A stretch of DNA of 64,000 nt from Amyelois transitella. Its lineage: Eukaryota > Arthropoda > Insecta > Lepidoptera > Pyralidae. Position 1 is the first letter of the stretch. Each line of letters opens with the position of its first letter. Position numbers and translations under genes: made by a program. The stretch lies in assembly GCF_032362555.1 (NCBI RefSeq), contig NC_083525.1, forward strand, positions 8,975,501 through 9,039,500, in the 5' to 3' direction. Shown piece by piece: positions 12,001 through 27,000 of this stretch. Under the pieces are notes generated by a model, which saw only the letters and a list, made by a program, of their open reading frames with translations, made no database searches and was not told the origin of the DNA.

Positions 12001-15000
12001 CCCAAGGAATATTTATCTCAAAAAGTCGTGATTCCTCAGTTTTGATCTAAACAGTAGACTTAATTACGTTTATTTTTCCTAAATATTCAACTGTCTCTCC
12101 TCACCAAGTCTGCACGAGACACGTGTCTTCTGGCTCCACCAGGTTATTAATGTAAAGCGCTTGCGTCCAGAACTTTCTCCGACATGACGCAGCCTCGGCG
12201 CCCACCGCCGCCGGCCACACCGGCCCGCCGCGCAGCCGCTCCCACCAGCTCGCCGCGAACCCCACCACCAGCAGGTGTACTGGAGCTAGTCTGAAAGGTC
12301 ATAGGAAAGGAAATTATTATTAAGAATATTATATATTAAATTCTCGTGTCACAATGTTTGTTCCCGTCCTCCTCCGAAACGGGTTGACCAATTCTTTTGA
12401 AATTTTATGAGCATACTGAGTATATCTGAGAACATTTATTTTTCATACTCACAAAATGCAAGACGTCGTTTGCCTGGAGAGCTGCTAGTATTATATAAAG
12501 AGCTTGCGACCAAAATGCAACCCAACTAACACGGCCGCCTCTCATAAAAAAAATCTCATCAAAAAGTTATTATTTTTTATGAGAGGCTGCGAATGTGAAC
12601 ACACACATATGTCTCTATCCCTTATGAGGTTGGAAAGAGCCAATAGTCACATTAAAAGCTACTCAAAAGAATTCATTTTTAGATCGGATAATTACTTGAA
12701 GTGATAACGTTTAACCTCCATTTATGAAATCCTCAAAAAAGAGATGGAGTTTCTTCTATTTCCCTGTCCATACCTGATATATCTCAGCATCACCAGCTTG
12801 GGAAGCAGTCCGTTGAGTTTGGGAAGTAGCAGCAGGTTGTTGGCGAGCAGGAAGCTGCTCATCATCATGAAGATCTGCACCAGCGCCGTGCCGTTCTTCA
12901 CCGGCATCATCCACCAGCTCGACGTCATCTACGAACCAAAATATTAAAACTGTAAGTATTCTTACATATATACAATCATGTTCTTTCCATAACGGGGTAG
13001 ACCTAGCCGACAGTCTCAAAAAGACTGAAAGGCCACTTCATCTTAATGATGGTATTGAGATTCAAATACTCGTAGCAACAGGTTGCCATCCCATCGCCGA
13101 AAAAAGGAATCCTAAGAATATTAGCCCTTCCCTTGATTGATTAAATAAAATCTTTAAATAATGAACTATATAGATATCTATGCTAAATTAAATTTCAATA
13201 TTTAAATAAAAAAAAGAATTATTGAAATACAAGTAATTTATCTTTTATAATTAAAATATGTATTTACAGACACGATCTAAGTTACAGGGAATAAATAATG
13301 TATACATATTTTTATTTTGTAGACTTATTTTTGTTGCTTTGTTTCAGTTGAATTGCTTCATTGTTCATTCGAATATGGTAATGAAGTGTCTATGGCACGT
13401 GTGCTCTCGTAAAGGTTATATTGTTAATTACTACTCGCAATCATAAATTTACAAGATTATCGTGTATTAGAACTACATATATACATACATACATACATAT
13501 ACTCACGCCTCTTTCCCGGAGGGGTAGGCAGAGACTACCTCTTTCCACTTGCCACGATCCCTGCATACTTCCTTTGCTTCATCCACATTCATAACTCTCT
13601 TCATGCAAGCTCGGCGGTTTCGGGCACTTTTGACCTGACCCTTCACCAGGACGTCCTTAATTTGATCAAGATATGTTCGTCTAGGTCTTCCCACCCCGAC
13701 CTTTCCCTCCACACTCTCCTTGTATATCTGCTTAGTCAACCTGTTTTCTACATATATAGTTATCAGTTTTGAGTAAATGAATTTTGCGAAGAAATTGTTG
13801 AAACAATAAACCAACTTTTTGTTGAAACTCATTGATGTCTTTTGTATGAACGGTGTTTTAAATTTGTAAAGCCTTGTTTGTTAATTTTAGCAGATCCCAT
13901 ATCGTATGCTGTTAATCTTATAAATGCGAATGTTTGTAAGGTTGCCTGAATGTGTGTCTGTTACTTTTCCACGCAAAAATCCTATAAGATTTTGATAAAA
14001 TTTAGAACACGGGTAGAATATAACTTGGAATCATAATAGGTACTTTTATCCCGAAATTTCCACGGATTCGAAGCCCTGGGGTGCTAGCTAGTTGTATATT
14101 AAAACCCAAATTGAGGAGTAGATCGGCCAGGAGCGAATTTACAGTCCGGAAAGAAACATAACATGTACCAGCTGCGACGCTTCTCTTCCTGTATAGATCG
14201 TAAAAGTCTTTCAAGGGAAAGGCAAATGAACCAGGGATACATTAGGCGATGAGCTAGCAACCTGCTATTATTTGAAGCTTAATTCCCTCACTAAGCTGAG
14301 CGTGGCTTCCTTTTATAGACTAAGCTCTGTCAAATAAAGACGTTATATATGTAGGTATGTATAGTATTGTGTAGGGAGAGAGTGGGAAAAAAACAGACTG
14401 ACTTGGGAGAGATCTCGCGGGTTGAGCACGAACAGTAAATGCTGCACGAAGCCCGCGTGCGTCCACATCACCGTGCCCAGCACCACCACTCTGGAACAAA
14501 ATATATACATACATACATACATATGGTCACGTCTATATCCCTTACGGGGTAGACAGAGCCAACAGCCTTGAAAAGACTGAATGGCCACGTTCAGCTATTT
14601 GGCTTGATGATAGAATTGAGATTCAAATAGTGACAGGTTGCTAGCCCATCGCCTAAAGAAGAATCCCAAGTTTGTAAGCCTATCCCTTAGTGGCCTTTTA
14701 CGACATCCATGGGAAAGAGATGGAGTGGTCCTATTCTTTTTGTAATGGTGCCGGGAACCACACGGCACAACAAACAACAACAAAATATATCTTGGGTTAT
14801 AAAATGACAATTCATTACAACTATCCTACTTATCTATAGGTACTATTAAACAGTCAACGGGTGGTAAGTACTTTTTATTCATATTTTTGTACTCGTGTTT
14901 TAGAAAACGGCTCAAGCAATTTTATTGAAATTTTTAATTATAGGTTCATACGGCCCCATGTTTTGGCACAGTCGTTTCTCCGTGCCGCGTGAAACTATTT

Positions 15001-18000
15001 ACCCAGTCCAGTACTATTTAGTTATATTTCGTTTTTACTATTTTTTGTTGTAACTACATACATACCTACTGAGTGAACAACTATGACAAATAGATATGCC
15101 ATTAAGTTTTTTACCTATGGATATAGTAAAAGATAACAAAGGGAAAAACCACATACTTGAAGTGCAGCCTTAACTATGATCTCGGGGTAAAATAATGTCC
15201 ATGTATCTTGCCTTGGCTCAAAATTCCTAACTGTGTAACGGATGTAAAATTTGAAGGTTTAAAAAAATGAAATAAAATTATACTTTTTTCCTTAGAATTT
15301 ATTATATCAAAACGAAAGCAAATTAATAATGAATCGTCTAACGATTTACATTGTAGCGGAAAATAATAATTTTATCCGACGTTGAATAAACATGCAACAA
15401 TGCCGTGTGGTTCCCGGCACCAATACAAAAAAGAATAGGACCACTCCATCTCTTTCCCATGGATGTCGTAAAAGCCGACTAAGGGGTAGGCTTATAAACT
15501 TGGGATTCTTCTTTTAGGCGATGGGCTAGCAACCTGTCACTATTTGAATCTCAATCCTATCTTAAAGCCAAATAGCTGAACGTGGTCTATCAGTCTTTAC
15601 AAGACTGTAGGCTCTGTCTACCCCGTAAGGGATATAGACGTGATTATATGTATGTATGTATGTATGTATGTTGAATAAACATGAAGAAAATCCAGTACAG
15701 CCTTCACTTTGCGACTGCTTCATAAAGTCAACCCGCCGCGTGCAATCTGCATGTATACATATAAAATCATCCGTCTTGTTCTGTCCTTAATAGATGATCT
15801 GTAAACATCCGCTATTAGATTTCTCTACATACCTACCTTCATATTTATGTCTTATATCCAATGATTTCTTCTTTAAACGATGGGTTATCAACCTCTTACT
15901 ATTTGAATCTTATTTCCATCATTTAGCCATACAGTTGAACGTGGCCTTTCAGTGTTTTCAAGACTGTTGGTTTCTGCCTACCCTGATAGCGATAAAGACG
16001 TGATTACATTGTATGTATGGAAAACCAGTGCGGTGTGTTTCCCGCGGCACTTTGTAACGGACAACTCCGTCTCTTTACACGACTAAGGGAAAAGGCGTTT
16101 TAGGTGAATGAGAGTTTCCATGCTCGTCAAATAGTGAAGAAAAAACATAACAACTGTGTACCCTCTGCTTCCCTTGTCATACACGTTGTAAAAATCTATC
16201 AAGGGAAAGGCTGATAAACTTGTAAAGGAGATGGCCCAAAACTGCCCTACGAATGTATACTTATATGTTATTCTCCTATAATACTGAAATATTAATTAAT
16301 TAATTATCACATATTAATTTTTTTTCCTAGAACTTGTGGAAATGATTTTCTGTAATAAAAGATTCTTAATCTTATTTCACTTCCTTTTGTGGCTTCCTTT
16401 ACAACAACGAGTTAAGTGTTGCCATTTAAAAGTTTTTATTAACTTCCTGTACGATTACTGATATTTATCAACATGTACAGTTTATACGCTTAGTAAGAAG
16501 CGTTATTTTGGGACCGCTTCAATATGTTTAGGTATATTTAATAACAATCTATAGGTATATTTAATACAATATATTTTACTTTAAAATAAATTGTTTGCTG
16601 TACATTTGGAATTGATTACTGATTTTGTTACTTACGATAAAAATATATACATATTTATTAAAAATCGATTTTATAATCTGGCAACACTGGTCAGACCGAC
16701 GAGAGAAGTTAGTTACGTTCAGTGTTGCCAACTTAGTGGATTTTCCACTAAATCTGGTGGTTTTAACTTGCCTTTTAGCGGACAAATATGAGTTTTAGTG
16801 GCTAGTGGATTTATCTAGTGGAATTTAAGAATTTTGTAATTTTTTTTAAGTTATTAGAATATCGCCTGTAAAATCCACTCGTATCGTTGTTGGAGTTCAA
16901 TTACTGGACTCATCAATCAATAATTTGCCAACCATCAATTTAGTAGTGAGTAAAACGCCCAAAAGGACCGGCATCCAGGCCAGAAACCACAACATTTCAT
17001 TTCAAACTTTATGTCTCTGAGAATTCGACAACAAATGGGCTTTGTTACTTTTTATTGTCAACCACTTCCTATAATTTATGATCGAAACGAATTGTTACAT
17101 TTATTTTAAACATCATTTATTTTTATTTAATTGTAACTAAACTTATAACAATTTGTTTATTCTAATTAATTTGAATATCTAATATTTGCCGCTTAATCCG
17201 CCAACAGCGACATCAGGTGCTAATTTCGACACAACAGAAATAAAGTTAGAGGAACATTTAGTGTTTTTTTTTATGGTGCGATTTTTTTTAGTGGATTTCT
17301 AGTGGTTTTAGAGGTCGATTCTAGTGGGGAGCTTGATAAGTCGTTGGCAATGGCAACACAGGTTACGTTTGATAAACATTACAGACCGTTCACCATAAGT
17401 TGTCCCCTGAGTTTCCTCCCCTCATGTTGGCACTATTGCTTGTCAATCTGTTGTTGTCAGTTTGTCGTATTGTGAAGTGTTCGCCACGTTTTTGTGTTAT
17501 TATTTGATAATTATCGACTTAATCATGCCGAAGTCATTTAAAAGCAGTGCAAGAGAGATTGTGTTGAAGGTGCGTGCCTTTTGTGAGAGAGAAAAGGCAA
17601 ACCAAGCCCCGTTAATTCCACTCAATCAAGTGCGATCTCGAGTCGCCGCCATGACAAGTTAGTAAAACAGGGATACCAGCTCTAGACACCAATGCCTCTA
17701 TTATGGGTAATAATAATTTATAGACTAAAATAATTTAAAAAGTACATATCTCAACGAATTTAATTTATCTCGTTATGATATTCTCCTTATTTCTGTTTAA
17801 ATAAAAACTAAATTTTATAAAAGAATACAAATGTTATGTGTCTATTTCAGGAATGTCGGAGAAAACCGTAAGTAGAATTACTAAAGAAGGTGAAATTGCT
17901 GCCTCTACCTCACAAAAACTGAAGTCTCCTGGAAAACATCGTCTGAAACGTAAAACAGTGGAACTTGATGATTTCGATTTATGCGCTATAAGAAATAAAG

Positions 18001-21000
18001 TTCATGAAATGTATACTGTAAGAAAAGTTGTTCCTACTTTAAATAAATTACTTGTAGAATTAAAGAATGACATCAATTTTGTTGGGGGCCGAACGACTTT
18101 GTGGAAAATTTTAAAACAGCTTGGATTTCAGTACAAAAAATGTGGTTCGAAACGGAAAATTTTAATGGAAAGACACGACATAGTTGCATGGAGACGAAAA
18201 TATATCGATACCATGAGGAAAAATCGTATAGACGGACGGCCAATAGTTTTCTTAGACGAAACATACATTCATGCATCATATGCAGTGAAAAAATGTTGGC
18301 AAAAAGATGGCGAGGACGGACTAACAAATGATTCTGCTGGAACGCGATGGATTATTGTTAATGCAGGTGGAGAAATAGGATTTATTCCTAATGCTCAATT
18401 GATTTTTAAATCACAGAGTAAATCCGGGGATTACCATGACGATATGAACAGGACTAATTTCATGAAGTGGCTTTCAGAGAAACTTGTACCCAATTTGCCT
18501 CCAAACTCCTTAGTCGTCATGGATAATGCTCCCTATCACACCGTACAAGTGAATAGAGCACCTACTATGAGTTCGTCAAAACTGCAAATGCAAAATTGGA
18601 TTACAAATAAGGGATTGTCATATTTACCAACAATGTTGAAAGCAGAACTCTATCAAATTATAAAAGAGCACAAAGAAGCACCAATTTATGAGGCTGACCA
18701 ATTATTGATAAGTCACGGCCATCAAGTGGTAAGGTTGCCCCCTTACCACTGTGACTTAAATGCTATAGAGCTTATGTGGAGCCTTTTAAAGAGACGAGTA
18801 GCTTCTAATAATATCGGACAAGAAGCTGGGAATATTGTGAAACTAACTGAAGAAGCTTTTTTATCTATAACCCCCCATGATTGGCAAAAACAGTGTCAAC
18901 ACGTCAAAAATATAGAAGATAAATTTTATGAACGTGATGGTTGTATGGACAATGTTACTGATAGTTTCATAATTGAAGTAGGAAACGATAGCAGCACAGA
19001 TTCGGATGCGTCAGATGATGATGTTAGTACAAGTGATAGTGATTTGTCTGGAATCGTCCCTTTGGACCATAATTACTCTGTCAGAATAAATTAAAATAAT
19101 AAATAATTTAAATTAAGAACTGTCTTCATTTACGACCTCCTTAGTTTTATAAATGTGTGTTATTTAAAGAGTGAGTGAGATTTCTCACCTCTACCTACCT
19201 CTTTGCGGATAAATAGACGTGATGGTAAGTCTTATTTAAAATTATGCAAGTAAAACGATATTAATTTGTAGTGGGTAAATACATGTTTAGACAATGGGGG
19301 TAAATGGTACATATACTGTCGGCAACACCGTAGACAATGCTGCCAATTCAGAAGTCAGGGGACAACTTATGATGAACGGACTGTACTTGAACATCGCTCA
19401 GCAGACGTCACTCGTTCGTTCAGTTCGTTCTTCCGTTCGTTGTTTCGTTGAGCTTTTTATCTGATATTTATTATTGTTTGACCCTTGCTTGTTTACTGGA
19501 CTGTAATTGATCGCCTGCCTACTGACCTTAAGGTATTCTATACGGACTCGGACTTATCTTCCTATCGATATGAGGTGTATCAATTGTGATGTTGATATAC
19601 AGAGGTTACGGAGGCATACCACCTCTTCATTGCCTAATGATCTACGTGCTATCCTAACAGGATGGCTATCTGTTGAGGTAAGAAATGATTGCACATTTGA
19701 AAGGCTTTATTGGCTTAGGCCAAACTGCAAGAAACCTTGTTTAAATTGCCGAGGTTATGTGACAAAATAAACAACCGCTAAATGCCGGCTGTTTAAGTTC
19801 GGCTAATTCACTTCGTACCGAATTATCGCGAATTCATTTATACATATTATTGATGCTGGATGTCATATGTTCTACTTTTAGATACCAATGGATAGCAATA
19901 TATGCCATGTGTGTTTCGAACTGCTGAATTCGAATATAGCTGCAGATGGGCGTTTGTTCGGATTCACAAAGTTATGTGTTGCTTGTGGCCATTCTCTTAG
20001 AAAAGCACGACAGCGACATACATTAGAAAGGAACCATTCAATGTTGCAGAATTTACCGCAGTCACATCCAGCTTTACATCAGGTAAGTTTTAATTTGACA
20101 GTTCATAACTTATGGGCTTGTATCATTTTCCCAAATTATCCTTGTATTTAAAAGATTTATGCTATTTTCTGTCCCAACTAAGCACCAACAAATGAGGTAT
20201 TCCTCATAGAGCACCCATTTTTAAGCACACCCAAACTATTCCTCGTAGCGCACCTAAATGGTGCGGTAAAGAAATGAAATAAAATTATTATAATTTTATT
20301 CCTTTAAGCGCACCCATGTTTAAATTTTGAATAATGATGGGCACTATGGTTGGTGTGGTAATTTTAAAATTTTCGAATATTATATTATTAACTCAGTATC
20401 AGTCAATTAAGACTAAATGGGTTTCAAAATTAAGCATTAAGCAGAGCGCAACGCACACTATCACTATAAGATATTTTAGTAATGTGATTTGTGATTTCTG
20501 TTCAAAAGCTTATTTCATTTAATTATGATTTACTTTGCATTTTAAAAGCGATCATAAGTAAAGTTATTATAGAGATTATTTACAAACACGAGTTGGAAAG
20601 GACAATCTGTCACATGTAAATATAATAAATAGAGTGCACAAAGAAGCATGCCCCCCTTAAGATACTTTCCGATCTGTATTTTTAACTAGTTTTTGTAGTT
20701 ACAAATACTAGTTAAAAATTTACTATTTTGCTTATTTATGTTTTATTCACTACTTTCTACCTACTAGTGCTATGATTTTTTTGTGAAATTATCGTTCCTA
20801 TGGGAAATCCATCTCTGATTGTTGATTATATTACAGTAGAATCCCGATTATCCGAATTTAAACCAGTGGTAATTCCGATAATCGAAAATCCGGATAATCG
20901 ATTTCATAGTCAAATCAAACAATATTTGAAATTTAAATGTTATATTATGTAATGAGTTTGACTGTACCTACGTCTTTAGACAAAAGATTTAAAAAACAAT

Positions 21001-24000
21001 TATACATATGTTTGTTATGGTTCAAATATAATGAATGACATTGTAATAAGTACCAATGTTATTTACAAATTTGGTTGAAAATAACTTGTTATTAAAATAA
21101 CATGAATCACATGTTTTCATTGCAGCCAAATCCCTGATGTGCTTCAGTTGTAACAGCTGTAAGGAATCCGACTCCTCCTGTCTTTCAAACCACTTAAAAG
21201 CTATTTCTAGAGCTTCAAAAGTTTCTGCGTGAGATGTTCCTTGACATCATCCTCAGTTTCAGTCTCTTCTTTGAGATGAGAGCGGGAGTAAACATTCGGA
21301 GGCGCGTTTTAATTTGTCGCTACATGTCTAGTTGCGCGGTACTTGAGCCGTGACGTGAGTTAGGATAATTGGGATTCGGATAATCGGGATTTTATTGTAT
21401 TTAGTTAAGCAAGCATTTTCAGGGTGTTAAGACTAATTACAAATTATACCTACTGTGATTTAATGTACCTTAAAATATACAATTATTAATCAATACTTTT
21501 AAGACAAAGAAACAAATCTGTGATTTGGTAATATTTTAGATATTACGTATATAAGATTTAAATGATTCTGAATCAAAGTAGTTTAATGTAGTACCTATAG
21601 TAAAACTTTACCAATTGTAACAAAAGTAGGTATATTTAATTTTTACTTATCATTTTTGTGTGGTAAGGATTAATGATTTAATATACTGTGAGTTAATTTT
21701 ATAAAACAATAAAAATATGCTATTTATCAACATGTTTTTTTATATCTTTCTACGTAATACATTACATTAAACACAACATAAATAGCATATTTTTTGTATT
21801 AGAAGCTTTGGACGTGCCGAGAACTTCAATATTAGTGAGACAAGTGATTTAACTTGACCAGACATATCCTGCAAGGGACTGCAATATGCTGATAATGATA
21901 AAGGGTAATCCTTTTTAAGCTCAAATGTAAGTGTAAAAAATAAATCATTATTTGTTATAAATGAGTATTATTTATAAAGACACTCAATACCCGTAGGCAG
22001 GTGTTCTAATTCATCAGGTAATAAGTTGCTACATAAAAGCAATCAGAACTAATAACCAAAATTCTGTCGATATCATATATTACCTACGTTCCCTGCATGC
22101 TCCTCCCTATTTTTCACCATGGGTGCGCTATGAGGAAAAAAATTGTAATATTTTTATTTCATTTCTTTACCGCACCTTTTAGTTTTAGGTGCGCTACGAC
22201 GAATAGTTTGGGTGCGCAACTTTAGGTGCGCTTAAAAATGGGTGCGCTATGAGGAATACCTCCAACAAATAAGTTTCTAAGTACCCACAATAATTATTAT
22301 TTGTTTTTTTTTTTAAAGTAATGTTTTTGTTTATAGATTACAAACTATGCATGTCATAGTTGTTGGGTGAGACATGAAAGGCTATTACTTCAGGATCCCA
22401 ACCGTGTTGTGAATGAAGCAAGTCTTATACCAAAACATGAACCAATAACTATGCCAGCATCACCACAATCAACATCGGAGCCAGCGCCTGAACCGGCGCC
22501 TGAATTTACATCTGAACCAGAAATAAATCTGCCAAATTATAAACGGGTTGCCAACACTTCATCACACTGTGTTTTTGAAGGCTGTACTTTTGTGCAGCGG
22601 GGTTACATGTGATTCCATTATTAATTAAGAAGTTTCTTATTGATAAATATAAGTTATATATTCCTCGCAGTACGAGAGTTTGTGGAACTCATTTATTATT
22701 AGATTCATGGAGCATTTTGATGGATAATCCTAATATTTATTCTTATTTCACTGCAAGTCAAATTGAAGATATGTTAACTATCTCAAAATATCAAATTTTT
22801 CCCACAAAATATCTATGTAACAGAAGATTATCCAAAAGATATTCTCTCTATAAGAAAAGAACTTAAGAAAAAATTGCAGGAGGAGATCAATAAGGGGAAA
22901 AAAGCTTATATACGATACGACCGACTTATCATAGAGGGAAACACAGCTGACAAAAGAAAGCGCTCACCATCTGGCTCTCCAGAGCATGCTGGCGGCTCAA
23001 CAAATAGTAAACTTAACACACCCTATAAAATAACTAATTCACACATTTGCCAAAACCCACCATCATCGCAATAATAGTAACACGACGAGCACTAACAAGC
23101 AATCAAAACACATCAGTACCCGAAAAATTACGAAGATATCACGTAAAACCAATACAAACAAACAAAAGAATTAAAGGTCTCAACCCGGCTGGTCACCGTG
23201 AGACGTCAGACCAATACCCATCAGATCATAGAGACATAACAAATTTATCAACATTACAAACAAAAGAAACATTTACCAAGAGAAAAATAAATATAGCAAC
23301 ATACAATACTCTGTCGTTAAGAACAAATGAAAAACTGTTAGAACTGGAAAATGCTCTAGAGAAAATCAATTGGGACATAACAGGGCTTGGAGAAGTAAGA
23401 AGACTGGGTGAGCAAATAGAAGAACACGAAAACTATATATTTTACTATAAAGGCGAAACAAAAGGTCTGTATGGTGTAGGATTTCTAGTAAAAAAACACC
23501 TTAAGAAATATATCATTGGTTTCAATGGTATATCAGAAAGAATTGCAACACTTACAATTACATTGCCAGGATACAAGAAAGCCTGGACCATATTACAAGT
23601 ATATGCACCTATGGAAGATACCAAGGACTTAATCAAATATGAGTTCTATAATCTTCTTTCAAAAACCATCGAGAATACCAGAAATCATCTAATAGTCATG
23701 GGTGATTTCAATGGCAGAATTGGCAAACAAAAACAAGGAGAAGAAACTATAATAGGAAAAAATGGAACATCAGAAAGATCTAAAAACGGTACTAGAATGG
23801 CATTAGAAAATAACCTCAAGTTCATGAACAGCTGCTTTAAAATTAAAGAGTGTCGAAGGTGGACCTGGATTAGAGGTGACGGAAAATACCGCAATGAGAT
23901 AGACTACATAGCGAGTAACCATCCTAAAGCATTTCAGAACCTTGAAATACCATCGTATGGTAAGAGCAACATTGTAAACTGGTAGTCCAAAAAAGTCAAG

Positions 24001-27000
24001 AAACTGCTTTAATAGCCAACAAGAAATAAACAACTCTTTGCCTACAAATATTACCTTATTAAAAGAACCATCAAATAATTTTCAAATCTGGTATGATAAT
24101 GAAATTAAAGAAATGTTTGGAACTTAAATGTAAAAAGAGAAGGAAAGATATCTTAAGCCCAGAAACCGGTTCTCTGCCTTTTCGGCGAAAATCGTTTGGC
24201 AGATCATCACTTGCCAATCAACGTTTCGCAGAATTTTATTTCGCGGAATAATCATTTGCCAACTATATCACTTAAATTTGTTTCATTTCCCAACTATTGC
24301 CAACTGTACGTTTGGTCTGGCTTTTATAATGACACTTTTCACAAGGCCAACTTTCAAGTAGCGAACGTTTCAGTTAGAGTAATATTCATTTAATTTTATG
24401 TATTGTTTACCAAATAATATATGATATGGTCGCAGTTCTAACCTAACCTAACCGATTTCACCTTAACTACGTTCCACACTTTGAAATTTTGCAAATGGTA
24501 TATAACTTTTTGTTGTTACATGTACTTATTACAAGTTTTTATTTATTTCAGGCAAGTTCAAGACCAGGGTTTCGCCAAAAGATATGCAAGCGACATCCAG
24601 TTTAATAAAGAGGTGAAATGTTTGTTAGCACTCAGTTTTCTTGAGGAATCTGAAATATATGTATATTTCGAAAGTATCTTAAAAAGTTTTAAAAATCCAG
24701 ATTGGCAACAATTAGCGCATTGGTTTGAAAAGAATTATGTACACGGAACATCAACCACACAACCTAAATATCAGCCTAGATTTTGGAGCTGCTGTTATAC
24801 AGAAGTATTTTATGATCTTTGTCGGAACTTGTTTTGAAAGAAATTAAAACTACACTTTCTGAAATAACTCACTGAACATATATTTGGTTTATACATTAGA
24901 TATTAACATCCATGAAATTATAATAAGTGAACTAATTTATATACATTTTAACATTGATACACACGCTCTTCGTTCTATTTAAATATTTTGTGCAATATTC
25001 TATTTTTGTTCTTTTTTTTTCTTAGTGGCCAGCAGTACTACTACTACTTTCAAATTACTGTACATGCCGCCTCCCAAGGACATCTATTGGCAAGATGTCC
25101 TTCACAAATAAACAACCTAAATTATTAAATTGATGAACCTTAACTGTATTTACACTTATGCAATGTAACATAAAAAAAGTACTTTAATAGATTCACTCAT
25201 TTTGGTCTTTTGTTGTCTTAAATCTAATAGGTAGATAATCTTTATAATTCTAATGGACTTCTTACTCCATGAACTACATGCCCAACCTCTAACTTTTAAT
25301 GCTAACTTTATTTACACATTATTTACAACACCAGAAATTAGCCAACCAAAAACTGTTTCCTGAGCAATCAGATCACCTTCACAATTTTTTAATAAACCTT
25401 CTTTGATTAAATAACTGTAAATATCTGCCCCTAAAATCATATCTACTTGACTAGACCTATTAAAATCTGGGTCAGCAAGATGTTTATCTAACCAATAAAA
25501 ATATTTTTTATCAATGTCTTTATCTGGTAAGTTTGAAGTTATATTTTTAACAATGTGTGCATCGATTTCAATATTAAAACGACAGATATTTGAATGAATA
25601 GGTAACTTAACTATATGATTAATATTAATTGTTTTATCATTTCCTAAACCGGAAACAGATCCACTTGCAGGTATCTTTTTAAGACACAGTTGTTGTACTG
25701 CCGCTTCTGTTATAAAACATGACTCAGAAGCCTGGTCTACAAGGGCACGTAGCACTCGGGGTTCACCAGTTTCGGATCGGGTGTGGACTATAGCAGTAGG
25801 CAATATTATTTGTTTTGACTTTATTTGTTTACAGGGACCCACTGACTCATTTTGAAATTGACTTGCTACATTTACTTGAGACTTTATGGTGTTCCTTGAA
25901 CTATACATTTCTGATTGATTGGTATGCAAAAGTGAATGATGTCGTCTTTTACATATTTGACACGTACTAGGTTTCTTACAATTTACTAATGTGTGATTAC
26001 CACCTAAGCAATTATAACAAATATTGTTCTTATTTACAAATTCTATCCTGTGCTCTAACTTAAGTTTGGAAAACTTTTTACAAAAACATAGTTTATGTGT
26101 TTGGGAACAATACTCACACAGCAATCTGAACTGAACTTTAGTAAACATTGACTTTGAACTATTTAAATTATGTGATCTATTGGGCCTAAGACTTTCAAAA
26201 CTGGCTTCCACGCATTCCAAAGCTCTAAACCGATTTTCAATAAAATACTGAAACTTTTCGAACGTCGGTAATTCATTTGCATCGTTACTACATGCACTCA
26301 GCTCCCACTGCTTGCGACTCTCCGGGTCCAGTTTCTCAGCAAGAATGTGAACAATGAGAATGTCCCATGTACTTACATCAATTCCTAAATTTTTTAGAGC
26401 ACTCAGACAATCACAAGTCGTATCTAAAAGCTGTTTTAATGCGGTACCTGATTCTTTTAATATAGTATTTTGCCCGAATAATCTTTTAAGAATACTGGTA
26501 GCCAACTGTTTTTTGTTATTATACCTTCTTTCTAATTTATCCCAGCATAACATATAATTTGAACTAGTGATGGGAACATGTCTTATCAATTGTTCAGCTT
26601 CCCCTGTAAGGTGACCTTTGAGATAATGCAGTTTCTGTACATTATCAAGTGATATGTTGTGATGAATAAGTGACATGAATAGATTTCGAAATGTAGTCCA
26701 TTCTGTATAATTGCCTGAGAAAACAGGTATGGTAAGTTTCGGTAACTTAACAGAAGAAGCTGATTTATTTAAATTACAGGGAGACTCTGCCGAAGAATGA
26801 ACCATACATAATGCTTTTAATGTAATTTTCATTTGTGTTTTGCAGGCTGTATAAATATCCGCGACCTCATCATATATACAATTACTTACATAGTCTGTAC
26901 TTTCTAGTTCTGGATTTGAAATAATGTACAATTTGTTGTCATTTTCTTTATATAAATTCCAATCCTGCTCTAAATTGTTTAATACAACCTCTACATACTC

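Noticed and set aside
23047-23985. Host gene encoding a craniofacial-development-protein-2-like product
   Set aside because: This is the endonuclease domain of an RTE-like LINE; that protein name is often given to such fragments.
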